A stretch of DNA of 64,000 nt from Massospora cicadina (GCA_022478985.1 JAKSZP010004188.1:62001-126000); one strand, 5' to 3'. Counted from the first letter of the stretch, positions 53,351-63,605 are shown. Made by a program: numbers and translations. The notes: a model not told the origin generated them from the letters alone.

Positions 53351-53482
53351 ATGTTTCGCCCATTCTTCGAACAGTCATTTTCTTTCAGTCTGAGAGTTTA
53401 GTTAATTCAGTTTTTTTGTCGCTTTATGCACTTTGGTAATGTCCATCCCCTGGTTGGCATGCCTCGTAATAAATTTAAACTT

Positions 53483-53499
53483 TATAATTTGGGTAAATG
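53483..53499 (+). repeat. HAL-3 target-site duplication, right
   Basis: TATAATTTGGGTAAATG, identical to 51481-51497. Confidence 0.9.
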
Positions 53500-54400
53500 T
53501 GAGGGTCAGAGGGTTATAGCCTCAAGTTACTGTTAAATGATTAAAAAATTGGTCAAGGTTTCTTCACCTGAGAAGACCCATATAAATTTGGTTCCAAGAA
53601 AACATGAGTTCTCCTTTGAATGTGGCAGTGACTCTCACTGCTACTCCATTAGTTTCAGTGGAATTCGAGGGTTTGCACAAGTATAGCCTCAAATTGACTC
53701 TTAATAAAGCCTAATAGTCAATTGCTCTTATGTACCTCCCTACTGCGGAGCTTGGTGAACCCTCATTGGTAAGGGTTAACGCCATGTTGGTAATGGATAG
53801 TTAAGCCCACGCTGCCATCAGATCGTGTATATGGCCTCCAAATCCTGAAAACGTTGCTTTTAAAATATATATAAATAAAAATTAGTCAGATGTAGGCTCT
53901 CTTGGTCCAGGGCTAAAAATAATTCCTGTTTTCACATCACCTCTCAGACCTGCGCATGCCCAAAAGATGATTTGTAAATGTGAGGAACTTAGACAGTTGT
54001 TGTTTATCAAATTTAGCAAGTATTATTCTGCTGAGGATACTGTGGGGTAAGTACCCTCAGTGGTAGGTGCTGCAAATTACCTTTCAAATTCTTTGATAAA
54101 TTTTTTTTCCTGTGGGTGTGATTAAGTCCAAGGGGAACCCTATGAGGAGCTGTTGGCTTAATCAGTTATCAAATAAGATCATTTCAGTTATTTTCTTCTT
54201 AAACCACCCTTTCCTCCCATTAGGAAAATTTAGAACAACTATTCTTGGTGGATATTGGAGCCTCTGATAATATTATTGAACTAGACCTAGCTGACTACCT
54301 TGAGCTATGCTACTTACCAGGCGGTATGGTTAAAATAGTTGGCTCTAAGGAATTTCAACACTGAGGTTCAAGGTTGGTTGATTAGCAAGCGGTCGGCTAC
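53500..54400 (+). pseudogene. Gypsy-6 protease region
   Basis: Near 53620-53680 a frame reads CGSDSHCYSISFSGIRGFAQ, loosely matching gypsy-4 NVGHYVSIRGIGSFAS. At about 54243-54350 it reads FLVDIGASDNIIELDLADYL then ELCYLPGGMVKIVGS, the aspartic-protease active site with both Asp and Gly present (DIGA). Gypsy-4 has DTSASDNFVNLDLADYLELS. Stops elsewhere make the gene inactive. Confidence 0.7.
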
Positions 54401-54779
54401 TATTTATATAACAGCTTTTTGACAGCTATGAGTATCTTAGTATTCAATAATTTTGTGAGTGGATTTGTGGCAAGTAATTGATATTAGAACCGATCTAAAG
54501 GTGAACACCCTGCTGTTATCCCTTAGAGAGCACAGAAATTTATAATTCCCATGTCTGAGATAGACACTCTAGGAAATTTGCCCGTTGGCCAGAGGTACAC
54601 TAGCTCAGCCTTTCATCTCTGATGATGCCCACTTCAGAAGTTCCCTTGCCTTTCTTCTTGGAAGAGTTGAGATCTTTATTTGATGCAACTTCAGCAAATA
54701 TTATATTAAATTTCTGATATTGATTGTGAAATCAAAATTTCAGTTTACCTGGTGAAATTTCTTCCCCATCTACCCCTTA

Positions 54780-55427
54780 ATTTTATGAATGAGGTAGTTT
54801 TGGATGTGTAGGTCACGGAGCACTTAGCTAAAAAAGACGTATTTCAGCATATTTATCCAGTATGCTCGCCCTCTCTCTTTGTGGCAAAGATGATTACTCT
54901 ACGCCCTTACGTGGATTATGATAAACTAAATAATGTTACCATACTTGATCTGCATCAAATCCCGTGAAGGCACAAATTGCTCGCTATGTGGAGAAGGCAA
55001 GGGCCTTTTCCAAATTGGTTTGTTTGACCGCTTTCAATCAGATTCACATCAAAAAAAAGGGCAGAAATGGCTTAATGCATTCCATACAAGGAAGTGTACT
55101 TTCCAATTCTGGGTCATGCCTTTTAGGCTCAATAATACACCTGATTTTCTAACGTTGCATTGATGTGGCCTTCTAAAGTTTTTAGGGTATGATCAGTGTC
55201 ATATATGGAAAACATCCTGTTTTTCTCACCTTATCAAGTATCCCATAAGATACAACTACAGATAGTGGTTGAGCCTTTGAGGGAAGCCAAGTTGTCTTGA
55301 AAACAAATAAAGTGTGAGTTTTTCAAGTCCCATGTCACCTATTAGAGCAACATCGTTTTTGACAAAGGCCGCATGATCACTCTAGAAAAGGAGAAGGCAA
55401 TTTATGATTGGCTCATACCAACCTCAG
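54780..55427 (+). pseudogene. Gypsy-6 RT, cut off by gypsy-2
   Basis: Reads LAKKDVFQHIYPVCSPSLFV, LRPYVDYDKLNNVTILDLHQ, QIARYVEKARAFSKLVCLTA (54966), HIKKKGRNGLMHSIQ, and SVSYMENILFFSPYQ near 55190-55220, where Y-M-D-D has become Y-M-E-N. Then EPLREAKLS and KCEFFKSHVTY. Clearly the gypsy-4 RT family. RNase H and integrase are missing because gypsy-2's LTR starts at about 55428; they would lie beyond the window. Confidence 0.8.
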
Positions 55428-55796
55428 TAATATAATATATGGTAATACCGTTAGGATATGCCATAAGGGTCGCACAATTCAAACCCACTGAACAATGGAT
55501 GGATGATATGGGGATTGTCAGCCTCCAAACACAGTTGAAAATATACTAAAAATATGGAGCAATTGCCCCAATGACAATTTTATTCATTTAATAAATATAA
55601 TGGTTCTTCGCTGTTCTGGTCTCTTCAAAACTATTAACATCCTCCTTCTTTCAATCGCTCATCTTGTTTATATAACAGTGACTTCAGACAACACCATTTC
55701 CTTAGCTTAGACTATTTAATTCCGCCATATCCTCATTAGCTTCAAGATGGTATCATTGAATTATCTATCCCCTTGTTTTGAGGAGATCTAAATAAT
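55428..55796 (-). repeat. Gypsy-2 3' LTR, outer part
   Basis: Matches the start of 63606-64000: AATATGCTATAAGGGCxCAC, CAAACCCACTGAACAATGGA, GAAAATATACTAAAA, TTTCTTCxCTGTTCTGGTCTC. It is split by HAL-4 and continues at 56846. The outer edge is fixed only by alignment with 63606. Confidence 0.75.
55781..55796 (+). repeat. HAL-4 target-site duplication, left
   Basis: AGGAGATCTAAATAAT, matching 56846-56861 (AGGTGATCTAAATAAT) with one mismatch. The intact LTR near 63950-63972 has GAGGTGATCTAAACAATATT without the insertion. Confidence 0.8.
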
Positions 55797-56845
55797 TTTT
55801 TAGCTTTAGTGGTGCCCAACCCAAAAATGGGGAGCTGCCACACATATTTATTTGAAAATGGGCCAAACAAAGGGACTATTAAAAACAAGTAAGGCACATC
55901 AGCTAACAGCCAAGGAAGCCATATCAGAAGGTTAGAAAGTTTTGCTGAAACTTTTGTCCAAAGATCGCTTTAGCTGGCAGACCATGGCGGACAACGTTGG
56001 GGTAGGAGCATCAGCAACATGTGGCATAAGGAGGTATAGTTGAGGGTTTTCTTCATTAATGTTGCTGGCAGTGTCCATTGCCTCAATGTATTGAGCAAAT
56101 TAATGCTCAGCAAAAGTGATTATAGCAGGCACACAATTAAATGACTTATTGTGCCAGCGAGCTTCAGGATAATTGTGGTTAAAAAGTGAAGTTTTTGTTG
56201 TATTGATGCAAGTGTAGCTCACATTAAAAGCAAACTCCTCAGTTTCATACTTCACATCTTCCAAAAATGATGGGGAAATTGAAGATAGTAAACCCTCAAC
56301 CAGGGGTTCCATTGCCCCATGGAGCTGCTGGCGGAGTAGGGTGTTGGAAGGAGCAGCAGCAGCTTTGAACACCATTTTATTTATATTTTATATAATATAT
56401 AACCATTTTTAGGACAAAAAACGGTGGGGCATGAATGGGAAGGATCAATAGAAAAATTCTTAAATGCAAAATCTGGTTTAAAATTATATGGGTTTTTGCT
56501 TTATTCAATCCAATCAAGGCACTTGAAAGAATTTGATATAGCTAACACTGGCCCAGCAACCAGAGTTGGCAAGTTGGCCACACTTGATTGGCCACAAACT
56601 GTCAACTACAGTACTCAGCTGGAACTGTTTCAGCAATCAGCTCAGGTTGCCATAAATTGACCGAATTTATAAGATTTTTAAAATTTTGATTGGTTGCAAC
56701 TTAGGAAGCCATGCCATAATTTGCTGAGGTTAGGCAGGAGAAAAGAGCCCTATTAAAATAAATTTGGGTGCGGCTGAAGCCAAGCTGACGCTGGAGGGGC
56801 AGCAGTGAAATCATTGGGATGGAAAATGCAGGGCACTTGCAGTTA
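55797..56845 (-). mobile_element. HAL-4: 5'-truncated ORF1-only element, subfamily B
   Basis: 1,049 bp. On its strand it begins within the knuckle region and ends GGTTGGGCACCACTAAAGCT then AAAAAA, comparable with HAL-1's GGTTGGGAACCACTAGTGCTAAAAAA. It encodes the subfamily B C-terminal module at 56375-56100 (AAAAPSNTLLRQQLHGAMEP, NHNYPEARWHNKSFNCVPAI). 5' truncation is typical of target-primed reverse transcription. Confidence 0.85.
56100..56375 (-). pseudogene. HAL-4 C-terminal module
   Basis: A 91-codon frame matching HAL-1 residues AAAAPANTLLHQHLHGAMET to FAEH. In HAL-1 the frame continues HQLAQYVEAMD; here a stop ends it after FAEH, followed by readable LAQYIEAMDTAS. No known domain. Confidence 0.65.
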
Positions 56846-57041
56846 AGGTGATCTAAATAATATTAATCAAATGTCAGATTGCCTTATCACCTATTTAAGA
56901 CAATCCAATAATAACCCGTTTTTCTCAATATCACCTCATCTCAAGGCGCTCAAATACTTTTAAATAATTATCTAGGCAGATTCTCACTTATCCATATTAG
57001 CTCTTCAGGGATTCTCAATTAATCATATCAGAATCTTGACA
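56846..57041 (-). repeat. Gypsy-2 3' LTR, inner part (with HAL-4 right TSD)
   Basis: 56846-56861 is the HAL-4 duplication. The remainder, CAATATCACCTCATCTCAAG, GCGCTCAAATA, up to ATCAGAATCTTGACA, matches the gypsy-1 LTR on the opposite strand (TGAGGTGATATTGGG, TTTGAGCGCC). Confidence 0.8.
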
Positions 57042-57056
57042 TTACCCCCCTTTTTG
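57042..57056 (-). promoter_or_regulatory. Gypsy-2 polypurine tract
   Basis: On the element strand CAAAAAGGGGGGTAA directly before TGTCAAGATTC. It corresponds to CAAAGGGGGGATAA in gypsy-1. Confidence 0.85.
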
Positions 57057-57076
57057 ACTGAGCGCTACTTCCCCTA

Positions 57077-57457
57077 TTGTTTATACACTTTGAGGAACTT
57101 TTCATGCACGCAATTAATAACACAGCCACTCACTGGGTCTTTAATAATTTAGACAATGATGCCCGTTTTCTTTATTATTCTATACAGGCCAATCCAGATG
57201 TTGACCAACTTTTGTTTCCGCTCAAACCCATGCTGGTTGTGGAACAAGACCATATCTCCTTCTTAGAACTGAGCTAACCCACTATGATGTACCTGATTGG
57301 CGACCTCATTCTTGATCTTTTTGGCTAAGCTGAAAGAGTACACTTCCAATTTTTAAATTGATAAACGTGTCATCTAAATTAGTCAAGAAATGGTAGGGAT
57401 CCATTCCACCAGTATTTTTACACACGCATATTGAACTTTTAGAAGATCAGGGTGTCA
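57077..57457 (-). pseudogene. Gypsy-2 integrase C-terminal tail
   Basis: Between the integrase frame and the PPT. Minus-strand pieces resemble the gypsy-1 tail (KKEIWSCSTTSMGL-like, then ending before the PPT). A 66-codon plus-strand frame here is antisense shadow. Confidence 0.5.
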
Positions 57458-58200
57458 TTAATATAATAATTGAAAGGGGCTCTTCCACGTGGTGGAATGA
57501 TAGCTAATGTTATAAGTAAAAACGACGGTAGACAGGAGAGACCTCCGTTCAAAGGGTCTGTCATTCACCAGCTTACAGAGTATGTTCACCAATGTTCCAC
57601 TGGCCCGTTCAACCATCCCGTTGAACTCAGGGTGGTATGGAGTCTTCAGAAACCCATAAATGCCCATTAGTTCATTTAACTTTGGAAGGATGTGCGAGGT
57701 AAAGTTGGTTCTGTTATTAGAAAGAATGAACTGAGAGCAGCCATGTTGCTGGCTAATACATTCCATTATGAGCTTAGTCACTGTGACCGCCCCCAAATCC
57801 CATATTACCCGTGCTTCAACCCACCAGGTCAAGTGTTCTATTGCCACCATAATGTACTTTGACTGGTTAGCTCCCATTGGAAGAGGTCCAACGACATCAA
57901 GCGAAACTGTATGCCAAGCATAATGTGGTTTCTCCATTTGGTATGAGGTCTTCTGGAAGAAGAGCTTTTCCACTTTGCACTGATTGCAACAGGAAATAAA
58001 TTCAAGCATGTCAAAGTTCAGAACTTTCTTAATAATACCAAATGGTGCATCAATTCCAACATCTTGCACATAACATCATGTCCAACTGCATTGTGGGCGC
58101 TCATGATAATGTTAGGCCATGTTGAAGGTCGCATAAAGTTCACCATAGAATAGCTAATCCGCCTGTACCGTTCCCTATTCCATTGGAAAGTAATCACTTA
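57458..58200 (-). pseudogene. Gypsy-2 integrase
   Basis: A 203-codon frame: ISCCNQCKVEKLF (CX2C zinc half), YAWHTVSLDVVGPLPMGANQ (first Asp), YIMVAIEHLTWWVEARVIWD, CSQFILSNNRTNFTSHILPK and FNGMVERASGTLVNILCKLV (Glu). The second Asp is Asn (S-N-N-R), as in gypsy-1. The HH half lies near 58090-58110 (MSAHNAVGHD). This is the longest intact-looking integrase frame of the window, yet a catalytic residue is missing. Confidence 0.85.
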
Positions 58201-58269
58201 TAGCTCATTTACCTCTTTTGTAACTTAAGGCTGTTCGTCGTCGTATTTCTTGCTGAGCATTTTATTTTA

Positions 58270-58750
58270 CATCACATCACTGAGGTCCACGAACACAGCA
58301 ATGGTTAACAAACTAGATAAGCAGTTGGCGTTCTGATGTTTTGCTCTCAGGTGGTGGAAGATCTTGAAATCATATACCTGCAGTTTAAGAGCCCATTGAG
58401 CTAGATGCCCTTCAGGCTCCTTGAGGTTCTGCAACAACGTAATGGCGCGTGATCCATTATGACTTTAATCTTTACCCCATGCAAGTAGGCTCTAAAAAGC
58501 TTATATTCGTAGATTACCACTAAGCACTCTCACTCAGTCATGTTATACTTCGTTTCATGGCAATTCAAGCTTTGACCGCAGTATGCCACTGGGTGCTCTT
58601 CCCCTCAGTGTCTTTTTGAGATAGGACCGCCCATACAGCGGAAAGGGATGCATCCATCTGAATGTAAACTTTTTAGCAAAGTTCAGATAATGTAGTACCA
58701 TCACCGCTGATCAGCAGTGCTTAAAGTGTGTCAAAGGAGCATTGACAGTG
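58270..58750 (-). pseudogene. Gypsy-2 RNase H
   Basis: Minus-strand remnants FTFRWMHPFPLYGRSYLKKT, then ELP, stop, NEV, SRAITLLQNLKEPEGHLAQW and ALKLQVYDFKIFHHLRAKHQ, corresponding to gypsy-1 TDHTSLHWLQNFKEPEGWLA. The active-site Asp residues are mostly lost. Confidence 0.65.
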
Positions 58751-58879
58751 TTCCATCCATTCTAACGTGGTGTCCTTCTTTAACAACTCAAATAGCGGGC
58801 CTTCAATACAGCTGAAAAAAGGGATGAAGCATCAGTAATAGCTTCACAAACCCAGAAATACCTGTATGTCACTCTTACT

Positions 58880-59600
58880 GTTTGGTGTAGTCATTTTTTG
58901 ATGGCATCCACCTTAGCTGGTTAGGGTTTCAGCCCTGTCACATCTATTACAAACCCCAGGTATTCCAACTGGTCTTTATAGAAGTTATATCTATGAGGCT
59001 TAATTATAATGTTTGCCTCAGTGAGTCAGCGGAATTTTTCTTCTAGATGATCAAGGTGCTCATATTAGGTTAGGGAAAAGTTAATGTCATTAAGGTATAT
59101 GAGGATGCATGACAGCTTCAGATCGCTGAGGATAGTTTCCATGGCTCATTGGAATGTAACCGGAGCGTTACATAACCCTTGAGGCATATTGTCATCTGAA
59201 AAAGCCCCTTGGATGTGATTATGGCAAATTTCTCATATTCCGCTGCGGGAAACTTGTTTTGTAAGTAGCCCAATTTTAAATACATCACCTTGAAATAGCG
59301 GTATCCTCCTAACTATCTAATGCATTGTTGATCTGAGGCAAGGAGTATGAGTCCTTCTTTGTAATAATGTGATTATCCAGTAGCCTATCACCACCCAGTT
59401 GGTATCATCCTTCTTTTTTACAATCAGAATGGGCGAAGCCCAAAGACCCTTGGACAGTTTGGGCATCCCTTTTCTCCAGCAACTTATCAATTTTCTTAGT
59501 GACAACATCTTCAGCTGCCCTGGATTGGCGGATTGACCAAGTTCTGATGAGAGGATGATCCCCACTGTCCATTTAATGGACACCCCAAAGAACACCTTAA
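58880..59600 (-). pseudogene. Gypsy-2 RT
   Basis: 59595-59317 includes KLSKGLWASPILIVKKKDDT then NWVVIGYW (the R-K-L-N block is degenerate). Leftward: DLKLSCILIYLNDINFSLT at about 59070-59130, where Y-L-D-D is Y-L-N-D, then YEHLDHLEEKFR and YKDQLEYLGFVID. Multiple stops. It lines up with both halves of the gypsy-1 RT and shows the order without gypsy-3. Confidence 0.75.
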
Positions 59601-60022
59601 ATCATTGTTGTCAATGGCAAAAATATCCTTATACTTCTTAAATAAAGCTATCACTTAGTCTTTTTGTTCTTCTAATAACCCTATTAAATTCTCCCCGAAT
59701 ACCACTGTTCTTATTCTTAGCTATGATTTACAGGTAGACCAAATTGATCCAACAAACTAATATTATGATCCTGAATGATCTCCTCTACTGCAGTCAAGCT
59801 AAATATGCCACTACTTGGTGTCAGCGGATTTGCTTTGTTTCATTCTGGAGATTTGCTAACAAAACCTTGATTCCATATGGCCTGGAAGTATAATCCCTGG
59901 AGCCACATGAGGCTTAAACCACATTTACTGATAGGACCCAATGACCTCCCCATAGAGCTCAACTGGCACTTCCAACTCTAACTTAGTGTTCTCTATTACT
60001 TGGTGTCTGGAAGGGATAGATA
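59601..60022 (-). pseudogene. Gypsy-2 protease-RT linker
   Basis: Sequence between the RT and the solo LTR; decayed, with no independent motif. It continues beyond the solo LTR at 61147. Confidence 0.4.
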
Positions 60023-60027
60023 TAGGC
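60023..60027 (+). repeat. Solo LTR target-site duplication, left
   Basis: TAGGC, matching 61142-61146. Confidence 0.85.
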
Positions 60028-61141
60028 TGTAAGTTCAGGGGAACGTCCTCTGTGCGTATATTGGTCACTCTTCCTGTTTCCGAGCAAAAAGGGGCTGAAG
60101 AGGGTGGCCATGCCCCTTATCACCCAGGGCAATCTCGCCCACATGGTAGAAGAGCGCTGGGTAATGGCCATACCTCTCTGGACCCCTCCCCCAGTACCTT
60201 TGTTCACCTCAGATGAATTTGTTAGACAGATTAAGGAAATCTGTGCCAAGATTTAATAAGTTAAAGTTGATCGCTCTGAAACCAATGGAAATTAAGCCTG
60301 ACAATTGGAATCCGCATAAACAAAGAGGGATGAATATTGAGTTATCAGGTGGAATTGCTGACGGTTTTGAATTGCCCAGAAGTGCAATCATCAAAATCAA
60401 CCCATTCAAATTTTTAGGGGATGACCTCTGACATACAGCTCTCATCTGGCAAATTGGGAGTTGAGGCCAACACAGCGCTTTTGACTGAACAAATGGTCCA
60501 GCGACCAAACATGGGCGGGTTGGGCATCCTAAACCCATTCCCAACAAATTAGAGCTGCCCCTACGTATGGTGGCCCTGGGGGATCCACTTTGCTCGTCAG
60601 GCCAGATACCATTGCACTAACTGCTAGAAATGCAGTTGGGTCTTGGTTCAGGCATTTGGGGTTGAACTGACAGCAACTCAGCCTGCCACCTAATCCTCAA
60701 TGCTGGTTCCTATTAATCTTATCTCTCCCCATCCCCAAATATTTTGCCAGTTAGGTAAAGCTTGGGGGACCCAATGTCAGTTTATTCCCGCATTAATTGA
60801 CCACTATTAATCAGTTGCATCACACTGAGAAAATTGTTGGTCAATTTTCTTCTTTTATTTTCCATTTAAAACCTTTTCCTAAATTTAGTTTTATGTTGAA
60901 AATAAGACGCCCTGTCCGCTGGCAATTACACAACCCTCGGGGTTAATGGCCATATTTGTCTGGTATATCATTATGTGCCTATATGAGATTCTGGTTCATT
61001 GGAAGTTATTGGCCAAAACCCTTTCAAGTATCATACCCGTCATACCAGAAGCAGTGCCTTTGGCATTCTGGTTTTCCATTTGGGTGTTCTAGCACCTAGG
61101 CTGGCAGGCTGGTCTAATTCTAACTTGCTGTTTGCTTGACA
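60028..61141 (+). repeat. Solo LTR of the gypsy-3 family
   Basis: 1,114 bp between perfect TAGGC duplications. It starts TGTAAGTTCAGGGGAAC and ends TGCTTGACA; the gypsy-3 LTR on its element strand starts TGTAAGTCCCAGGGAA. It is shorter than the 1.42-kb LTRs through internal deletions. Frames on the plus strand match the gypsy-3 LTR protein. A solo LTR arises by recombination between the two LTRs of an inserted element. Confidence 0.9.
60112..60660 (+). pseudogene. LTR-encoded protein frame in the solo LTR
   Basis: Reads PLITQGNLAHMVEERWVMAI then PLWTPPPVPLFTSDEFVRQI, KEICAKI, stop; further stops follow. Downstream (about 60440-60660) short pieces still match the gypsy-3 LTR frame (NQPIQIFRG, AAPTYGGPGG). 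Amino-acid similarity persists although the DNA has diverged. Confidence 0.55.
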
Positions 61142-61146
61142 TAGGC
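61142..61146 (+). repeat. Solo LTR target-site duplication, right
   Basis: TAGGC, matching 60023-60027. Confidence 0.85.
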
Positions 61147-61650
61147 CCAGCAGCTCGGAGAGGTAGCCCTTGATATTATTATATCTGTTGGGGAAGGGTT
61201 CGAGTCTTGCTTTTTAGTCAATGATAGCAAACCAGAATCACCCTGTCACTATATGCAAAATTTATATGGACCATGCGCACCATATTCTTTGGCACTCTGC
61301 TAGAGGTAAGTTAATTCAGGATCTGCAGCCCCAGAATTTTAAAAAGCTCCTCCATTATATCAACAACAGCACCAAAGTGTCACAGGAAAGCAGTTCCAAA
61401 TAGCTTGTCATAGTTACAGTTGGGTAGCACTATCACCGGAGCTACAACAACAATGGATCCAAGGTACAAAGGTAACGCGCTGTACGCTCCCTCAGAGACT
61501 GTGCTTTCCACTCCAATGTTCCCATACACCATTTGGTTTTTCACATCAGGCTTTAACATTCACTTTGACATCAACTTGGCAAAATCTATGTTGACCAGAG
61601 CGTCTATATCTATTATATAGTGAGCTCTATTATTTCTACAAAAAATGACA
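61147..61650 (-). pseudogene. Gypsy-2 aspartic protease
   Basis: Minus-strand frame near 61620-61560: IIDIDALVNIDFAKLMSK, the active-site block; the Asp is kept but the Gly of D-x-G-A is Asp. Then GVESTVSEGAYSALPLYLGS, VVVAPVIVLPNCNYDKLFGT and HFGAVVDIMEELFKILG, matching gypsy-1 APAIMLPNNNYDLLIATAF. Stops are few here. Confidence 0.75.
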
Positions 61651-61867
61651 CAGTATATACACTCAGAATTTTAGTATTTTGAATGTTTAATATGTGAACA
61701 TTCACGGGATCTTTTTTTCCAAGGAAACTAATAATTCCCTCATTAACTTTGGGGTACACTTTAACAATAGCATCTACCAGAAGGGCAAAATTTACTACTT
61801 TCAGGGTTGGAAAATTTGTGGCTGGATCCATATTGTAAAAGAAAAAGCTTGATCGAACATTTGGCAT
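61613..61867 (-). pseudogene. Gypsy-2 Gag-protease linker
   Basis: An 84-codon frame: FALLVDAIVKVYPKVNEGII then SFLGKKDPVNVHILN, corresponding to VALTVDSIVKEYPKVGKGIM in gypsy-1. Function unknown; conserved between both elements, so part of the ancestral polyprotein. Confidence 0.7.
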
Positions 61868-62405
61868 GCGTATGGCTTTGGTTTCTCATGAGGTCCTTCA
61901 TCCATTTTGGCCTTGGCTTGCGCTCACATCATTATGTTCACTCTTCCAACTAATTGCTGGTATAAAATCCCATCATTGTATTAATGGACATCCATGGGAT
62001 ATACTACAATTGATTCAGGTATTACTTTTGGGGTGGGATAGTGGAGGTAGAGAGTCCCATCTCTACTCTACTTCATTTTTTACCTGATAGTGTTGATCTT
62101 GTTGCACGTAGTGAACATGACGGATAAGGAAACTCCATGTCAGGTGGCCAGGGCGACCACATTTGAATCAATTAACCCCATAAGAGCCATGTCCTTGGTT
62201 CTCATAAAAGGGTCCAGGCTAATAATTTTGTTGATGTTTGGTGTAACCAGGGCCATGTTGGTAGGATGAGTTTGACATTCAGCATAATCAGTCTGGGTCA
62301 GTAGTTGTGTTGCTGACAATTTTCATAAGCAGGACTGGAGCGGAAGTCAAACTGCTGGGGGTAATTTGGCTGAGGGGAGGTACAGGATTATAATTATACC
62401 AGGGG
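61868..62405 (-). pseudogene. Gypsy-2 Gag C-terminus with zinc-knuckle remnant
   Basis: A minus-strand frame near 62165-62240 reads GHGSYGVN, stop, FKCGRPGHLTWSF. The first Cys of the knuckle is a stop codon and the last Cys is Ser. It corresponds to RRSYGVNCFSCGHSWNLDRS in gypsy-1. The rest is Gln/Pro/Tyr-rich linker. Confidence 0.65.
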
Positions 62406-63100
62406 TTACCAGGCGGAATGCATCATGATGTGAGTATTCCCCCAAATAGAGATTCCAGCAATGGTAGCAGTATGTTTCTGATCTATATTGGGCGGAGGGA
62501 AGTTATTGTATATACGGCGTAAGGACTGAATAATTTTGAGCAGGGGGACGCCATCATCCCAAACTGGAGAAATGACATTGTGAAGCTCGTTGTATGGCTT
62601 CACTGCGGAGGTCATTGCAAAGCATACGTCAGCTTCTGCTAAATAGCATGCCCCAATAAGCACATGAGCATTCACCATAAAATGGTCAGTGAAAGCCATG
62701 AGGGTCAAATTATGGTGGTTCCAATAGTATAGAACTCCTCCTTGCGCTATGACATTTGTTGAGGTACCTCTGAACAACTGTATAACAGCATCTTTTACTT
62801 CTTAATATGTAACAGAACTGTTTGGATGATTGTAGGTGACTTGATCGGCACTTACAAATCAAAGGCGGGTAGTAACAGTTTAGCTTTATGCCGATCTAAG
62901 GCGCCTTCTGCTGAAAACTCAGAAACATTTAAAGAAGCCATAGATATTACCATTTCAATCAAATGGAGGCCCTTTCGATATAAACCTCCTCCTCCCGCTC
63001 ATAGAGGCGTCTTTTTGGGGTGTACTGAGGAATGAGTTAAGACCCATAAGCAGTATCTAGATGAGGAGCTGGTCCAGTGGAGATTGGGATGTCCGCTGCT
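62406..63100 (-). pseudogene. Gypsy-2 Gag (capsid region)
   Basis: 62777-62406 is a 123-codon frame: LTLMAFTDHFMVNAHVLIGA, FAMTSAVKPYNELHNVISPV, LKIIQSLRRIYNNFPPPNID. Upstream pieces to about 63000 include NGNIYGFFKCF and FVSADQVTYNHPNSSVTY, matching gypsy-1 DGNIHGLFKQFEF and GSADQVTCHLPNSSVTYQ. Stops prevent translation. Confidence 0.75.
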
Positions 63101-63588
63101 TCAGAGGTATCTTGGGCCTCTGCGGTTGGCAGCGCTGCCATCACTTGAGGGAATTGGCTCTCCAATTCTTAACCATATCCAAAGCTGCCCTCCTGGTTGT
63201 AGTATCTCATGTCAGTGTCATAATCCTCCTCATACAATTCTCCCAGCAAGCTCCTTGTCACTCATCCTCTTCCCGTTAAAGACTGTGTATTGATCAATTT
63301 CCGCTCTGCGCAATGCAGTCATTTGGTAGTGTCATCCAAGCGATTAGGCAGCTGCTTGTTTTTTGTCCAAGAAAAAGCATATGACTAAACGTGCTGGCAA
63401 GCATAGTCATAACGTCGTTTCACTCCTAAAGAAGCTCATCCTGTTTTTTTGCACCGCATCAAAGTGAGTTTAAATTCCTCTTATTCTGTTGGAGAAGTGT
63501 TTTGTGAAGGTTCCCCTGCAAAGCAGGGCTGTTGTGACATGGCCAGCAACTGGAGATTTTTGATTTTTAGTGGTTTATCAATGGGCCT
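63101..63588 (-). pseudogene. Gypsy-2 Gag N-terminal remnant and leader
   Basis: Between PBS and the readable Gag. Minus-strand frames are broken; it corresponds in position to the gypsy-1 stretch around 28600-28700. Plus-strand frames here (63061-63293) are antisense. Confidence 0.45.
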
Positions 63589-63604
63589 CCTGTAGTGAGC
63601 ACCA
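63589..63604 (-). promoter_or_regulatory. Gypsy-2 primer-binding site
   Basis: On the element strand TGGTGCTCACTACAGG, one base inside the 5' LTR; gypsy-1 has TGGCGCTCACTACAGG. Conservation supports both calls. Confidence 0.75.
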
Positions 63605-63605
63605 C

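Larger units (their letters stand above)
51498..53482 (+). mobile_element. HAL-3: ORF1-only non-LTR retrotransposon, subfamily A, near complete
   Basis: 1,985 bp between perfect 17-bp duplications. It starts GACACTTGAAATATTTTCTT, then TCCGCTCAA, and ends GTCCATCCCCTGGTTGGCAT then GCCTCGTAATAAATTTAAAC, nearly the LINE-II tail (GTCCATCCCATGGTCGGCCT then AATAAATTTAAAA). Only the ORF1-like protein is encoded. It is the best-preserved HAL copy together with HAL-2. Confidence 0.9.
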
